A stretch of DNA of 64,000 nt, from positions 1,437,501 through 1,501,500 of the forward strand of contig NZ_CP060296.1 in assembly GCF_014303735.1 (NCBI RefSeq). Reading direction: 5' to 3'. Position numbers and translations under genes: made by a program. The stretch is from Variovorax sp. PAMC28562. Its GTDB lineage: Bacteria; Pseudomonadota; Gammaproteobacteria; Burkholderiales; Burkholderiaceae_C. Positions 1 to 9,343 of the stretch are shown in pieces. The stretch's first letter is position 1; every line of letters begins with the position of its first letter. The notes under the pieces were generated by a model. That model was not told the DNA's origin, made no database searches, and was given only the letters and a program-made list of their open reading frames with translations.

Positions 1-1
1 C

Positions 2-283
2 GCCGATGAGCTTTGTGATCTGCTGCGGGGCCTGCACCGCGAACTCGGCCTCACGGTGGTCATGGTCACGCACGATCTGGACACGCTGTTCGACCTCAGC
101 ACGCGCATCGCGGTGCTGGCGGACCATAAAGTGATCGTGACCGGAGAAGCGCGCGATGTGATCGCCTATCCCCACCCCTTCATCCACCAATATTTTCTCG
201 GCGGACGCGGCCAGCGCGCCATGGAGGCATTGCACGAAAAACGTGCGGCCCCGCCGATTGCACGGCCCGCCAACGCGGGCTAG
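2..283 (+). CDS. ABC transporter ATP-binding protein, C-terminal part (MlaF-like)
   Basis: This is the C-terminal end of an ABC ATPase whose Walker A, signature motif and Walker B lie upstream of the window. The visible part holds the H-loop (VVMVTHDLDTLFDLS) and a C-terminal tail that follows the usual 'tHD..t.f.ls.riavL.d.kvi..G' pattern of nucleotide-binding domains. The MCE protein begins 20 bases downstream and an auxiliary lipoprotein follows, so this is the energising subunit of an Mla/MCE-type phospholipid or lipophile transporter. The frame is open from base 2, so the start is outside the window. The exact substrate cannot be read from this fragment. Confidence 0.85.
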   Translation, partial: ADELCDLLRGLHRELGLTVVMVTHDLDTLFDLSTRIAVLADHKVIVTGEARDVIAYPHPFIHQYFLGGRGQRAMEALHEKRAAPPIARPANAG

Positions 284-303
284 AAAGAAAGGGAACACTG
301 CCC

Positions 304-1290
304 ATGGAAAACAAGGCCCATGCCATTGCCGCCGGTGCTTTCGTGCTCGGACTTATCGCCTTGCTCGTGGGGCTGGTGGTCTGGTTCACGCGCGACAACA
401 CCGTGCGCAATATCTACGAACTGTCGACCAGCGATGCGGTGAGCGGTCTGCAGCCGCAGGCCATGGTGCGCTACCGCGGCATCGCGGTCGGCAAGGTCAC
501 GCTCATCGACTTCGACCCCAAGCGCAAGGGCAACGTGCGGGTGCGCATCAGTGTCGACGAGCGCGTGCCGCTCACAAAATCGAGCTACGCGACGCTGAGC
601 TACCAAGGCGTCACCGGCCTGGCGTTTATCGCGCTGGACGACAAGGGCGGATCGACCGTGGCGCTGGTGCCCGACAACGACGATCCGCCGCGCCTTCCGC
701 TCAAGCAATCGGCCCTTGCGCAGTTGCAGGACCGCGGCGAAGCCATCATCAACCAGGTCGAGGAAGTGACGAAGCGCGCCAACACCTTGCTCGGCGATAC
801 CAACCAAAAGCGCTTCGCCGACGCGCTCGAAAATATCGCGCAGGCGGCTGGCAGCGCGAACGATCTGACCAAGCGACTCGACAACACCGTCAAGACCTCG
901 CTCGACCCGGCGCTCAAGGCCATGCCCGATGCGTTGACGCGCGTGAAGACGGCGGCCACCGATGTGTCGCGGGTGGCCAACAACCTTAATTCGACGGTGA
1001 GCCGCGTCAACGAGAAAGACGGTGCGCTCGACCGGTTGGCGAGCGGCACGCAGGCGCTGGGCCAGGCAGTGGATTCTTTCAATACCGCGACGCTGCCGCG
1101 CGTCAATCGCGTGGCCGACGACACCTCGCGCGCGGTACGCCGGCTCGGCCGCGCGGCCGACGGCATCAACGACAACCCGCAATCGCTCTTGTTCGGCAAC
1201 GGCGGTGCTGCAGCCGGACCGGGCGAGCCCGGCTTCGCACTGCCTCCGGCTTCCGCACTGCCGGCCGCCAACAGCGCAGCGCGCCCTTGA
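304..1290 (+). CDS. MCE (MlaD-like) family protein
   Basis: Substrate-binding subunit of an MCE-type ABC transporter, anchored in the inner membrane with its body in the periplasm. Residues about 8-28 form one hydrophobic membrane anchor. The MCE domain follows at about 38-115, with the typical stretch MVRYRGIAVGKV. The rest (about 130-328) is hydrophilic and helical, rich in Ala, Asn, Asp and Val, and ends in a Pro/Ala/Gly-rich tail. At 328 residues it is longer than E. coli MlaD (about 183) and closer to other single-MCE proteins with a helical C-terminal needle. It lies between the ATPase and the lipoprotein with short gaps. A start at ATG 304 has a GAAAGGGAA stretch just upstream. Confidence 0.9.
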   Translation: MENKAHAIAAGAFVLGLIALLVGLVVWFTRDNTVRNIYELSTSDAVSGLQPQAMVRYRGIAVGKVTLIDFDPKRKGNVRVRISVDERVPLTKSSYATLSYQGVTGLAFIALDDKGGSTVALVPDNDDPPRLPLKQSALAQLQDRGEAIINQVEEVTKRANTLLGDTNQKRFADALENIAQAAGSANDLTKRLDNTVKTSLDPALKAMPDALTRVKTAATDVSRVANNLNSTVSRVNEKDGALDRLASGTQALGQAVDSFNTATLPRVNRVADDTSRAVRRLGRAADGINDNPQSLLFGNGGAAAGPGEPGFALPPASALPAANSAARP

Positions 1291-1300
1291 AGGGGACCAC

Positions 1301-1963
1301 ATGAAATTAATCGATTCAGTCGCTCGCCTTGCACGGCCGTCTGCCTTCGGGCCGGCTCTGCTCACGCTCTTGATCGCAGGTTGCGGCGCATTGCCCGACA
1401 AGCCACAGCGCGCGGCGCTCTACGACTTCGGGCCGGGGCTCGGTACGCCATCGGCCACGACGAGCACCGTGATGCCGCCCATCTCTTTGCCGGAGATCGA
1501 TGCCAACACGAGGCTCGACGGCACCCAGCTGAACTATCGATTGGGCTATGCCGATGCCAACGAACTCAAGCCGTACGGTCAGTCGCGCTGGAGCGTCGCG
1601 CCGACGCAGTTGCTGCGGCAGCGTTTGCGTGAAGCGCTGTCGGCACGTCGCACTGTGCTCGGGCCGGAAGAGAGCGCGACCATCGCGCGTCGCGACGGCA
1701 AGGTGCCGGACACGCTGCGGATCTCGCTCGACGAATTCAGCCAGTACTTCGAATCGCAAGGCTCGAGCGTGGGGTTGGTGCGGCTCCGCGCGACGCTGGT
1801 TCAGAGCACGGCGGGCGGTGACAGGGTGCTCGGGCAGCGCAGCTTCAACGCGCAGCGCCCGGCACCGACCGGCGATGCCGCAGGCGGCGTGAAGGCGCTG
1901 GCGGCAGCGAGCGATGCGGCGATTGCAGAGATGGTCGCGTGGGTCGATCAGCTGCCGCGTTAA
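1301..1963 (+). CDS. ABC-type transport auxiliary lipoprotein (PqiC/LetC-like component)
   Basis: A 220-residue lipoprotein with a signal peptide ending in the lipobox LIAGC (Cys at about residue 27), which predicts lipidation and probable outer-membrane location. The rest fits the auxiliary lipoprotein family found beside MCE transporters: a YDFGPG strand near the start, LNYRLGYAD in the middle and a C-terminal half resembling 'r.tlv......vl.qr.F'. The ATG at 1301 lies 10 bases after the MCE stop and is preceded by AGGGGA, so it is preferred over upstream starts in the same frame. It probably connects the MCE protein to the outer membrane. Confidence 0.8.
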   Translation: MKLIDSVARLARPSAFGPALLTLLIAGCGALPDKPQRAALYDFGPGLGTPSATTSTVMPPISLPEIDANTRLDGTQLNYRLGYADANELKPYGQSRWSVAPTQLLRQRLREALSARRTVLGPEESATIARRDGKVPDTLRISLDEFSQYFESQGSSVGLVRLRATLVQSTAGGDRVLGQRSFNAQRPAPTGDAAGGVKALAAASDAAIAEMVAWVDQLPR

Positions 1964-1993
1964 CCCCGCGCCGCCGAGCGCTGAATGACGGCC

Positions 1994-2653
1994 TCAGGCG
2001 CCGCGCGACAACAGCACGGGGAACAACTTGCCCAGGCCGTCGGCCATCACTTCGACAGCCAAAGCCGCGAGGATCAGTCCCATCAGCCGCGTCATGATGT
2101 TGATGCCGGTGCGGCCCAGCACCTTGGCAATCGGCTCCGCCAGCGAGAACGCAGCAGCGGTCGCCAGTGCGATGACCGCGCCATAACCGACCAGCACGAA
2201 AAGCTCCCAGAGGTGCTTCGCCTTCTCGGCGTAGATCACCACCGTCGACATGGTCGCCGGACCGGTCAGCAGCGGGATCGTCAAGGGCACGACAGCGATC
2301 GATGCACCGAGCGACGCCTTCACCTCTGTCGCCCGGATTTCCTCGTTGGTCGTCTTGTCTTCCGCCGGTTTGGCGTTGAGCATCGACAGCGAACTCATCA
2401 TCAGCAGCAGACCGCCGCCGACTTGAAAGCTGGCGATCGAAATGCCGAAGAACCCGAGCAGTTGCAACCCGAGCAGTGCGCTGACCGCGATCACCACGAA
2501 CGCGCTGAACGACGCCACGATGACCGTGCGTCGCTTTTGCGCCTCGTTGAACTCCTGCGTGTAGTGAATGAAAAACGGAACGATGGCGAGCGGGTTGACG
2601 ATGGCCAGCAGCGTGATCATCGGCTTGATGAGATCCATCGTCGGGCTGGCCAT
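1994..2653 (-). CDS. MarC family integral membrane protein
   Basis: A 219-residue polytopic membrane protein of the MarC/YchE family, for which no transport activity is firmly established. The N-terminus (MDLIKPMITLLAIVNPLAI, preceded by five residues) matches the conserved opening of the family, and about six hydrophobic segments can be counted. The ATG at 2653 shares one base with the TGA of the upstream SDR gene (TGATG), so the two genes are translationally coupled. An alternative start is the ATG five codons inside (2638). The name reflects a historical link to multiple antibiotic resistance and says nothing about this copy. Confidence 0.85.
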   Translation of the reverse strand: MASPTMDLIKPMITLLAIVNPLAIVPFFIHYTQEFNEAQKRRTVIVASFSAFVVIAVSALLGLQLLGFFGISIASFQVGGGLLLMMSSLSMLNAKPAEDKTTNEEIRATEVKASLGASIAVVPLTIPLLTGPATMSTVVIYAEKAKHLWELFVLVGYGAVIALATAAAFSLAEPIAKVLGRTGINIMTRLMGLILAALAVEVMADGLGKLFPVLLSRGA

Positions 2654-3399
2654 CAGCGTCCTCCCGCGACGTCCAGTACCGTCGCGGTGGTGTAGCTCGA
2701 CTCGGGCGACAGCAACCACACGATCGCTTCGGCAACTTCCTGCGCGCTGCCGACGCGCTTCATCGGCACGCCGGGCGCCAGTTCTGCGGCGCGGCCGGGC
2801 TGCCCACCGGAGGCGTGGATGTCTGTGTCGATCAAGCCCGGCCGCACTGCGTTGACGCGAATGCCTTCGTCGGCCACCTCTTTCGCCAAGCCGAGGGTGA
2901 AGGTGTCGATGGCGCCTTTGCTCGCGGCGTAGTCGACGTACTGGCCCGGGCCACCGAGCCGCGCTGCAGCGCTCGACAAATTGACGATCACGCCGCCTGC
3001 GCCGCCGTGCCGGGTGCTCATGCGTCGCACCGCCTCGCGCGCGCAGACAAAGCTGCCGATCACGTTGATGCGCAGCATGCGTTCGAGCCGCGCGACCGAC
3101 ATCTGGTCGACGCGCGCCTGCACGTCGACCACGCCTGCGTTGTTGACCAGCGCGGTGAGCCGACCGAGCTCGGCATCGACCTTCGCGAACATTGCCACGA
3201 CCTGCGCTTCGTCGCCGACATCGGCCTGCACGGTGATCGCCGTGCCGCCCTCGGCGCGAATGGCGCGCACCACTTCGTCGGCAGCGAGCGGCTGGCTGGC
3301 GTAGTTGACGGCGACGGCATAGCCGCGGCGCGCCGCGAGCAGGGCGGTGGCGGCGCCGATGCCGCGACTGCCACCGGTGATCAAGAGCACTTGTTCCAA
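2653..3399 (-). CDS. SDR family NAD(P)-dependent oxidoreductase
   Basis: A classical short-chain dehydrogenase of 248 residues. The cofactor motif TGGSRGIG is near the N-terminus, NNAG follows at about residue 85, and the catalytic Ser and YxxxK appear as NLSSAAA and YAASK. The likely start is a TTG at 3399: a strong AGGAGG lies 6 bases upstream, and translation from it gives the standard EQVLLITGG opening. A second TTG at 3417 would place the Shine-Dalgarno inside the coding region. Substrate cannot be inferred; the family resembles glucose dehydrogenase and FabG paralogues. It is first in a two-gene unit with the MarC protein and divergent from the isomerase gene. Confidence 0.85.
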   Translation of the reverse strand: MEQVLLITGGSRGIGAATALLAARRGYAVAVNYASQPLAADEVVRAIRAEGGTAITVQADVGDEAQVVAMFAKVDAELGRLTALVNNAGVVDVQARVDQMSVARLERMLRINVIGSFVCAREAVRRMSTRHGGAGGVIVNLSSAAARLGGPGQYVDYAASKGAIDTFTLGLAKEVADEGIRVNAVRPGLIDTDIHASGGQPGRAAELAPGVPMKRVGSAQEVAEAIVWLLSPESSYTTATVLDVAGGR

Positions 3400-3474
3400 A
3401 TCCTGCCTCCTGCACAAAAGTTGCGCGTCAGTTAAAAATTGATTACATCACCGCGACATCACGAGGAAACGCCC

Positions 3475-4098
3475 TTGACACGCACGATCGATTACTACTT
3501 TGCGCCGCAGAGCCCTTGGACCTACCTTGGTCACGCGCGCTTCGTCGCTATCGCCAAATCAGCTGGCGCTACGGTGCGTGTGCGGCCGGTCGACCTGGGC
3601 AGCGTCTACCCCGTGTCGGGCGGCTTGCCGCTCGGCAAACGGGCACCGCAACGCCAGACTTATCGACTGCTCGAACTCGCGCGCTACTCGAGCCATCTCG
3701 ATGTGCCGCTGCATCCCAAGCCCAAGTTCTTTCCGGTGGCCAGCGACGACGCGGCCAAAGTCATCATCGCGGTCGATATCAAGGACGGCACCGAGGCGGC
3801 CATGCGTCTGTGCGCTGCCGTGTTCGGCGCGGTGTGGGCGCAAGAGCGCAACATCGCCGACCCCAAGGTGCTTGCCGAGCTGGTCGCTGAATGCGACCTG
3901 CCGGAACAACGCAACGACCAATCGCAAAGCCAAGCCGTGCAGGAACGCTACGAGGCCTACACGCAGGAAGCGATCGACATCGGGATCTTCGGTGCGCCGA
4001 GCTACGTGGTCGACGGCGAAATCTTCTGGGGCCAGGACCGGCTCGACTTCGTCGAGCGGGCACTGAGCCTAAAAAATCCAACTAACCAAGGAGCATGA
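3475..4098 (+). CDS. 2-hydroxychromene-2-carboxylate isomerase family protein (DsbA/GST-kappa fold)
   Basis: A 207-residue DsbA-fold protein resembling 2-hydroxychromene-2-carboxylate isomerases, glutathione-dependent enzymes of naphthalene breakdown. The N-terminus YYFAPQSPWTYLG matches the 'dy.fs..SPwtYlg' start where the catalytic Ser lies, and the C-terminal GAPSYVVDGEIFWGQDRLD is the cis-Pro strand-helix region typical of the family. The start is read as TTG 3475 because GAGGAA lies 6-7 bases upstream and homologues begin at this point. Many such proteins occur outside aromatic pathways, so the substrate is unknown. Its stop overlaps an ATG of the next gene. Confidence 0.8.
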   Translation: MTRTIDYYFAPQSPWTYLGHARFVAIAKSAGATVRVRPVDLGSVYPVSGGLPLGKRAPQRQTYRLLELARYSSHLDVPLHPKPKFFPVASDDAAKVIIAVDIKDGTEAAMRLCAAVFGAVWAQERNIADPKVLAELVAECDLPEQRNDQSQSQAVQERYEAYTQEAIDIGIFGAPSYVVDGEIFWGQDRLDFVERALSLKNPTNQGA

Positions 4099-4100
4099 CC

Positions 4101-4784
4101 ATGGGTCAATTCATCGATCTCAGCGCCAAAGACGGTTTTACCTTTCCGGCCTACGTGGCAGAACCCAAGGGCACGCCGAAGGGCGCAGTCGTGGTGTTGC
4201 AGGAAATTTTCGGCGTCAACTCGCACATTCGTTCGGTGGCCGACGGCTATGCGGCCGAGGGCTATCTGGCCGTGGCTCCATCGACCTTTCAGCGCACGAA
4301 GCCGGGCGTCGAGCTGGGCTACTCGGATGAAGACATGAAGGCGGGCTCAGCCTTGAAGGCCGCGGCCGAAGCACTCCCCAAGCCGGGCGTGTTGCAGGAC
4401 ATTCAAGCGGCGGTCGATTACGCAGCGCGTGCCGGAAAGGTCGGCATCGTCGGTTATTGCTGGGGCGGCTTGCTGACCTGGCGTGCTGCCGCCGAAGTGT
4501 CGGGCCTTTCGGCTGCTGCGCCTTACTACGGCGGCGGCATGACGACGCCGGAAGAAAGCGCGCTGGCGCCGCAGGTGCCGGTACTCGCGCACTTCGGCGA
4601 CAACGACCATTGGATTCCGCTGGACACCGTCGACGCCTTCAAGAAGGCGCATCCCGATGTCGACGTGCACGTGTACGCGTGCGGCCATGGCTTCAACTGC
4701 GAGCAGCGCGGGTCGTACAACGCCGAAGCTGCCAAGCTTGCGAAAGAGCGCACGCTGGCATTCTTCGCCAAGCACTTGACCTGA
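4101..4784 (+). CDS. Dienelactone hydrolase family protein
   Basis: An alpha/beta hydrolase of 227 residues in the dienelactone hydrolase family. The nucleophile elbow is GYCWGG (Cys nucleophile), the acid lies in FGDNDHWIP and the histidine in CGHGFNC, so the Cys-Asp-His triad is complete. Two ATG codons are available: 4095 sits only 2 bases from AAGGAG, while 4101 is at the usual distance, so 4101 is preferred. It follows the DsbA-fold isomerase without a gap and is probably cotranscribed. Proteins of this family act on many small lactones and esters, and chlorocatechol degradation cannot be claimed without other pathway genes, which are absent here. Confidence 0.88.
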   Translation: MGQFIDLSAKDGFTFPAYVAEPKGTPKGAVVVLQEIFGVNSHIRSVADGYAAEGYLAVAPSTFQRTKPGVELGYSDEDMKAGSALKAAAEALPKPGVLQDIQAAVDYAARAGKVGIVGYCWGGLLTWRAAAEVSGLSAAAPYYGGGMTTPEESALAPQVPVLAHFGDNDHWIPLDTVDAFKKAHPDVDVHVYACGHGFNCEQRGSYNAEAAKLAKERTLAFFAKHLT

Positions 4785-4803
4785 GTCGAGGCGAAGGCCG
4801 CAC

Positions 4804-5709
4804 TCAATGCTTTCTGGTTGGGCTGCGCGTGCCTATGCGCGTCTCCAGAAAGTCCAGAAACGCCCGCAGCGCCGCGCTGTTGTGGCGCCGCTGCAGGTAG
4901 GCGGCTGACAGCCACATGTCGTCCCGAACGAATTCTTCGAGTGCTGGCACCAGCTCGCCATGGTCGAGGTGCGGCTGGATGATCAGCGCCGGCAGATAGG
5001 TCACGCCGAAGCCCTGCACCGCGACCTCGACGAGTGGCCCCGCCTCGGTCGCGTCCATCCGCGTCTTGAGCGGCACATCGAGCGGCTTGCCGTCGACCTG
5101 AAAACGCCAGTGCGGATGCAGCCCGAGGCGCGAGTGCGTCAGTGCATCGTGTTGCGTCAACTCCGACGGATGCGTCGGCTTGCCGTGCTTCTTCCAGTAG
5201 CGCGGCGAGGCGCACAGCACGAGCTTCATCAGCATGAGCCGCCGCACGATCAAGTTGTCGTCTTCGATAGGGCCGAAGCGCAGCGCCACGTCGATGGCTT
5301 CTTCCGCCATGTCGACCGTGCGGTTGCTCAGGTGCAGGCTGATGCTCACATCGGGGTAGTAGCCCATGAACTGCCCGATGAGCTTGGGCAGATCGCCCTG
5401 GCCCATGCCGTGTGGGGCCGACACGCGCAGCCGGCCGCGGGGCTTGCTGGCGTGCTCCTGCAACTCGGCGGTCGTCAGCGCCACCATCTCCATGACCGGC
5501 TTGCTGCGCTCTAGCAGCAGCTGGCCGGCATCGGTGAGGCTGACGGATCTGGTCGAGCGGTTGAGCAAGCGCACGCCGAATCGCGTTTCGAGTTCCGCCA
5601 CGTATTTGCTCACTGTCGCTTTCGACATGTCTAGCGCTATCGCGGCGCGGGAAAAGCTGCCGCGCGCAGCCACTTCATGGAAGGTTTTGATGAGGTCGAA
5701 GCTGTCCAT
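4804..5709 (-). CDS. LysR family transcriptional regulator
   Basis: A 301-residue LysR-type regulator. The N-terminal winged helix-turn-helix spans about residues 1-60 (SFSRAAIALDMSKATVSKYV is the recognition region), followed by the linker helix and a periplasmic-binding-protein-like effector domain with RLRVSAPHGMG at about residue 90. The closest subgroup by eye is the CrgA/AaeR type that starts MDSFDLIKTFHEVA. The start at ATG 5709 gives this canonical N-terminus. It is convergent with the dienelactone hydrolase gene and divergent from the DUF4148-like gene, with a 222-base gap that should hold both promoters. The target is unknown. Confidence 0.88.
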   Translation of the reverse strand: MDSFDLIKTFHEVAARGSFSRAAIALDMSKATVSKYVAELETRFGVRLLNRSTRSVSLTDAGQLLLERSKPVMEMVALTTAELQEHASKPRGRLRVSAPHGMGQGDLPKLIGQFMGYYPDVSISLHLSNRTVDMAEEAIDVALRFGPIEDDNLIVRRLMLMKLVLCASPRYWKKHGKPTHPSELTQHDALTHSRLGLHPHWRFQVDGKPLDVPLKTRMDATEAGPLVEVAVQGFGVTYLPALIIQPHLDHGELVPALEEFVRDDMWLSAAYLQRRHNSAALRAFLDFLETRIGTRSPTRKH

Positions 5710-5931
5710 TGAAGGTCCGAAGTGGTGTCGATTGTTTCCAGGCCGTGAACACGGAGGTTCATTTTTCGAGGGTTTTCCCGACCATTCTCGACGCAAACTT
5801 ACTCTCACAGACCAGCCATCAAGTTGATCTGGGTGAACAGGGCCCCGAGCGAGGAGGTCGCATGCAAAGCAGGAAGCGACACCCACCCAAGACCGGTTCG
5901 AAATCATCCACACCGTTGAAAGAAATTTGAA

Positions 5932-6282
5932 ATGAAGACCTCGAAAATCATCGTTGCCGCCGCACTCACTTTGTTGGCTACTGCCGGCGCTCAAGCCGAA
6001 ACCTATGAAGGCGTTCATGCGCCGACATCGGTTGCCAGCCGCGCTGAAGTGCAATCGCAAGCTGTAGTGGCGGCCCATGGCGACAACCCGTACGCTGAAG
6101 GCGCCAACTCCGGCGTGCAGGCAGTCGCTTCGACGGCCGACCGCGCGGTGGTTCGCTCGGAGGCAGTCGCCACGGCGCACAACCCGCTGCAGAGCCTCGA
6201 TCGCCGCGCGTTCTATCGCGATCAGGTGCCGGCCCAATACCGCAAGCCGACGGTGTCTTTTACCCGTCAAGCCGGGCTGTAA
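5932..6282 (+). CDS. DUF4148-like small exported protein
   Basis: A 116-residue secreted protein with a clear Sec signal peptide (KIIVAAALTLLATAGAQA, cleavage after AQA near residue 22). The mature part contains two related units: 'vAsRAEVQSQAVVAAHGDNPY' and 'vaStADRAVVRSEAVATAHNP', an internal duplication typical of DUF4148-like proteins that are abundant in Burkholderiales. Function is not known. A purine-rich GAAAGAAA precedes the ATG. A strong intrinsic terminator closes the gene at 6316-6342, so it is a single-gene transcript. Confidence 0.75.
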   Translation: MKTSKIIVAAALTLLATAGAQAETYEGVHAPTSVASRAEVQSQAVVAAHGDNPYAEGANSGVQAVASTADRAVVRSEAVATAHNPLQSLDRRAFYRDQVPAQYRKPTVSFTRQAGL

Positions 6283-6315
6283 TCAAGGCGGTTCGGCGGC
6301 CTGACCGACTGAAAG

Positions 6316-6342
6316 AGCGGACCTTCGGGTCCGCTTTTTTTT
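6316..6342 (+). terminator. Intrinsic terminator after the DUF4148-like gene
   Basis: Perfect 8-bp stem AGCGGACC / GGTCCGCT around a TTCG tetraloop, followed by eight T residues. It lies 33 bases after the stop codon. Confidence 0.95.
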
Positions 6343-6370
6343 ATGGGCTGAGAAGACGCGCGTCGGACGA

Positions 6371-7555
6371 TCAGCGGGCGCTGCGCGTCAGATAGCGTTT
6401 GCGCCAGAACACGAGCACGAGCACCACCGCCACGACCAGCATCGAGCCCATCGCGACCCAGAAGCCATCTGACTTGTGGACCAGCGGGATGAATTCGAAG
6501 TTCATACCGAAGATGCCAGCGATCAGGTTGAGCGGCAGGAATATCGCGGTCAGCACCGTCAGCACTCGCATGATGTCGTTGGTGCGATGGCTCTGGATGC
6601 TGAAGTGCATCTGGACAGCCGTCTCTATGTTCTGCTCGAGCCGCCGCACATGGTTGACCACGCGCTCGATGTGTTCCAGCGCATCCCGGCTGCGCACCAT
6701 CAGCAGGTCTCGCTCGCGTTGTGCCGGCTTTGTTTCCGGCTCAGGCAGCGTCTCTTGCGAGTCGATCCAGTCTTGAACCGCCGAGCGCTGATCTTCGCAA
6801 ATATTGCCGAGGTGACGCAGCGACTGACGCGCCTCCATCAGCGCGCCCCAATTGGTGAAGCGACTCTTCGGCTCGATCAGTTCGGCTTGCCAATGGTCGA
6901 GCTGCGTTGTCAGGTCGCGCCGCAGATCGAGATAGCCGTCGACGATCTGGTTGACGACGCGCAGCATCAGGTCAGCGGGGCTGGTCGGCATGCGTGCACT
7001 GACGGCGCGGACATCGAGCGCGGGGTCGGCGTTGTGCTGTGCGGTTGACCCATTGATGCCGTCGGATGCAGCGGCCAGCAGCTTGGCCGCATAGGCGTCG
7101 CGCATGGCTGCATCGAACGGATGCACCGACAGCAGGACGCGGTCGAACACCGCGAACCCGACCGGTCGCGTGTCGATGCGCCGCAGCACTGGAGGTCCGC
7201 CGCGCGTTGCGGGCGCGGATGTTGGCGCGGGCTCTACGTCAGCCTGGTTCGCTGCGCCGGGCATCGCGCCGTCGCGTGCGGCCAGCCGACGAAACACGAG
7301 CACGTCGTACAGCGAGGTGTAGTCGTAGTGCGAGGGCAACTGATCGTTCAGCAGATCCGCGACATGCAGATCGACCAGCTGGGTGCCGCATACCGTCTGC
7401 AGGATGCCCTGTACCGCGACGAGCGCCGCACGAAATTCATCGCGCGTAAGCGATAGCCACAAATAGCTGTCGTCCCCACAGGCGCCAGGCGCGGCCAGTG
7501 GCGCCAGTGCGTCGTGCTCTTCGACCCGCGAGCCGGTGATCTTGAAGATGCGCAT
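6371..7555 (-). CDS. CorA/ZntB-like divalent metal cation transporter
   Basis: A 394-residue member of the CorA family, pentameric inner-membrane channels for Mg, Co, Ni or Zn. The large N-terminal part (about 1-325) is cytosolic and highly charged. Two C-terminal membrane helices follow, with the signature GMN at the end of the first (GIFGMNFEFIP) and the second near the C-terminus before a basic tail. The N-terminal domain resembles the ZntB subgroup more than E. coli CorA, so Zn is possible as well as Mg. A poorly conserved Ala/Pro/Gly-rich insert lies near residues 95-115. The start codon is 4 bases from the hemB stop, so the gene is second in a hemB operon. Confidence 0.88.
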   Translation of the reverse strand: MRIFKITGSRVEEHDALAPLAAPGACGDDSYLWLSLTRDEFRAALVAVQGILQTVCGTQLVDLHVADLLNDQLPSHYDYTSLYDVLVFRRLAARDGAMPGAANQADVEPAPTSAPATRGGPPVLRRIDTRPVGFAVFDRVLLSVHPFDAAMRDAYAAKLLAAASDGINGSTAQHNADPALDVRAVSARMPTSPADLMLRVVNQIVDGYLDLRRDLTTQLDHWQAELIEPKSRFTNWGALMEARQSLRHLGNICEDQRSAVQDWIDSQETLPEPETKPAQRERDLLMVRSRDALEHIERVVNHVRRLEQNIETAVQMHFSIQSHRTNDIMRVLTVLTAIFLPLNLIAGIFGMNFEFIPLVHKSDGFWVAMGSMLVVAVVLVLVFWRKRYLTRSAR

Positions 7556-7559
7556 CGCG

Positions 7560-8627
<1,068 letters not shown>

Positions 8628-8711
8628 CTATTCAGCCCGTAAAATCGCAGATTTGAAGGCTTTCGTATTGGCTTTCCCGCACAAAACGTCAAAAAATAGT
8701 TAACTCAAAGC

Positions 8712-8739
8712 TTGATAGGTTGTTTGCGCTTTGTTAAAT
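8712..8739 (+). promoter_or_regulatory. Candidate sigma70 promoter for the small RNA
   Basis: TTGATA at 8712-8717 and TTAAAT at 8734-8739 with a 16-base spacer. The -35 matches consensus at 5 of 6 positions and the -10 at 4 of 6. Transcription would start near 8746. It is inferred by eye only. Confidence 0.4.
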
Positions 8740-8745
8740 TCCGTC

Positions 8746-8849
8746 CCGGGCGGCTTGCCGCTCCCCGCTTTTCCTCCCTGAGCGGGTGCCTCGATGTGTG
8801 ACAGCAAAAAGGCTTCCCAGCCCGGCGTTTTGACGCCGGGCTTTTTTTT
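8746..8849 (+). ncRNA. Candidate small RNA (about 104 nt) with C-rich loop and intrinsic terminator
   Basis: The 336-base gap between hemB (minus strand) and hemJ (plus strand) holds a strong plus-strand terminator although no plus-strand gene lies upstream of it for more than 2.2 kb and that gene has its own terminator. This implies a transcript starting within the gap. Between a plausible promoter and the terminator three hairpins can be drawn: a short GCGGC/GCCGC pair at 8750-8761; CCCGCT (8764-8769) with AGCGGG (8781-8786), whose 11-base loop TTTCCTCCCTG contains CCTCC, the complement of GGAGG; and the terminator stem. Such C-rich loops are typical of trans-acting sRNAs that pair with ribosome-binding sites. 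No convincing open reading frame is present. Family unknown. Confidence 0.45.
8819..8849 (+). terminator. Intrinsic terminator of the candidate small RNA
   Basis: Perfect 10-bp stem AGCCCGGCGT / ACGCCGGGCT (8819-8828 and 8833-8842), four-base loop TTTG, then an uninterrupted T run to 8849. The T tract directly follows the stem on the plus strand; on the minus strand the nearest T run is separated from the stem by eight bases. Confidence 0.9.
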
Positions 8850-8912
8850 GCCTGCTGTGCCGGGCAAAACCTCGGTCAGTCAGTTGCCGGCCGGCGCCAC
8901 TAAACTGCGGCG

Positions 8913-9341
8913 ATGCTCTGGGTCAAATCGCTGCACATCGTGTTCATCGCCAGCTGGTTCGCCGGCTTGTTCTATCTCCCGCGGATCTTCGTGAACCTCG
9001 CGATGGTGCCGCCGGAATCGGTCGCAGAACGCGCCCGGTTGTTGCTGATGGCCCGCAAATTATTGCGTTTCACGACGCTTCTCGCTGTTCCGGCGCTCGC
9101 CTTCGGACTGTGGCTTTGGCTGGGCTACGGCATCGGTCTCGGACCAGGCAACGGATGGATGCATGCCAAGCTGGTGCTGGTGCTCGCCACCGTCGGTTAT
9201 CACCACGCTTGCGGTGTACTGCTGCGTCGCATCGATGCGGGCACAGCGCGGCATACCCACAAGTGGTATCGCTGGTTCAACGAAGCACCGGTTTTGCTGC
9301 TGACGGCCATCGTGATCCTCGTCGTCGTCAAACCCTTTTGA
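8913..9341 (+). CDS. hemJ: HemJ/CopD family membrane protein, probable protoporphyrinogen oxidase
   Basis: A 142-residue protein with four predicted membrane helices. The N-terminal WVKSLHIVFIASWFAGLFYL carries the conserved His (residue 8) and the Trp-Phe-Ala-Gly-Leu-Phe-Tyr-Leu-Pro pattern of HemJ (UPF0093), and the central WMHAKLVLVL carries the conserved His-Ala-Lys. HemJ oxidises protoporphyrinogen IX to protoporphyrin IX in many bacteria that lack HemG and HemY. Length matches the family. Position beside hemB fits a heme role. A CopD-like copper protein is the alternative, but the motifs favour HemJ. Confidence 0.8.
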   Translation: MLWVKSLHIVFIASWFAGLFYLPRIFVNLAMVPPESVAERARLLLMARKLLRFTTLLAVPALAFGLWLWLGYGIGLGPGNGWMHAKLVLVLATVGYHHACGVLLRRIDAGTARHTHKWYRWFNEAPVLLLTAIVILVVVKPF

Positions 9342-9343
9342 AC

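Noticed and set aside
8794..8994. A 66-codon open frame on the plus strand across the hemB-hemJ gap
   Set aside because: It runs through the intrinsic terminator and into hemJ in another frame; the terminator and hairpins explain the sequence better.
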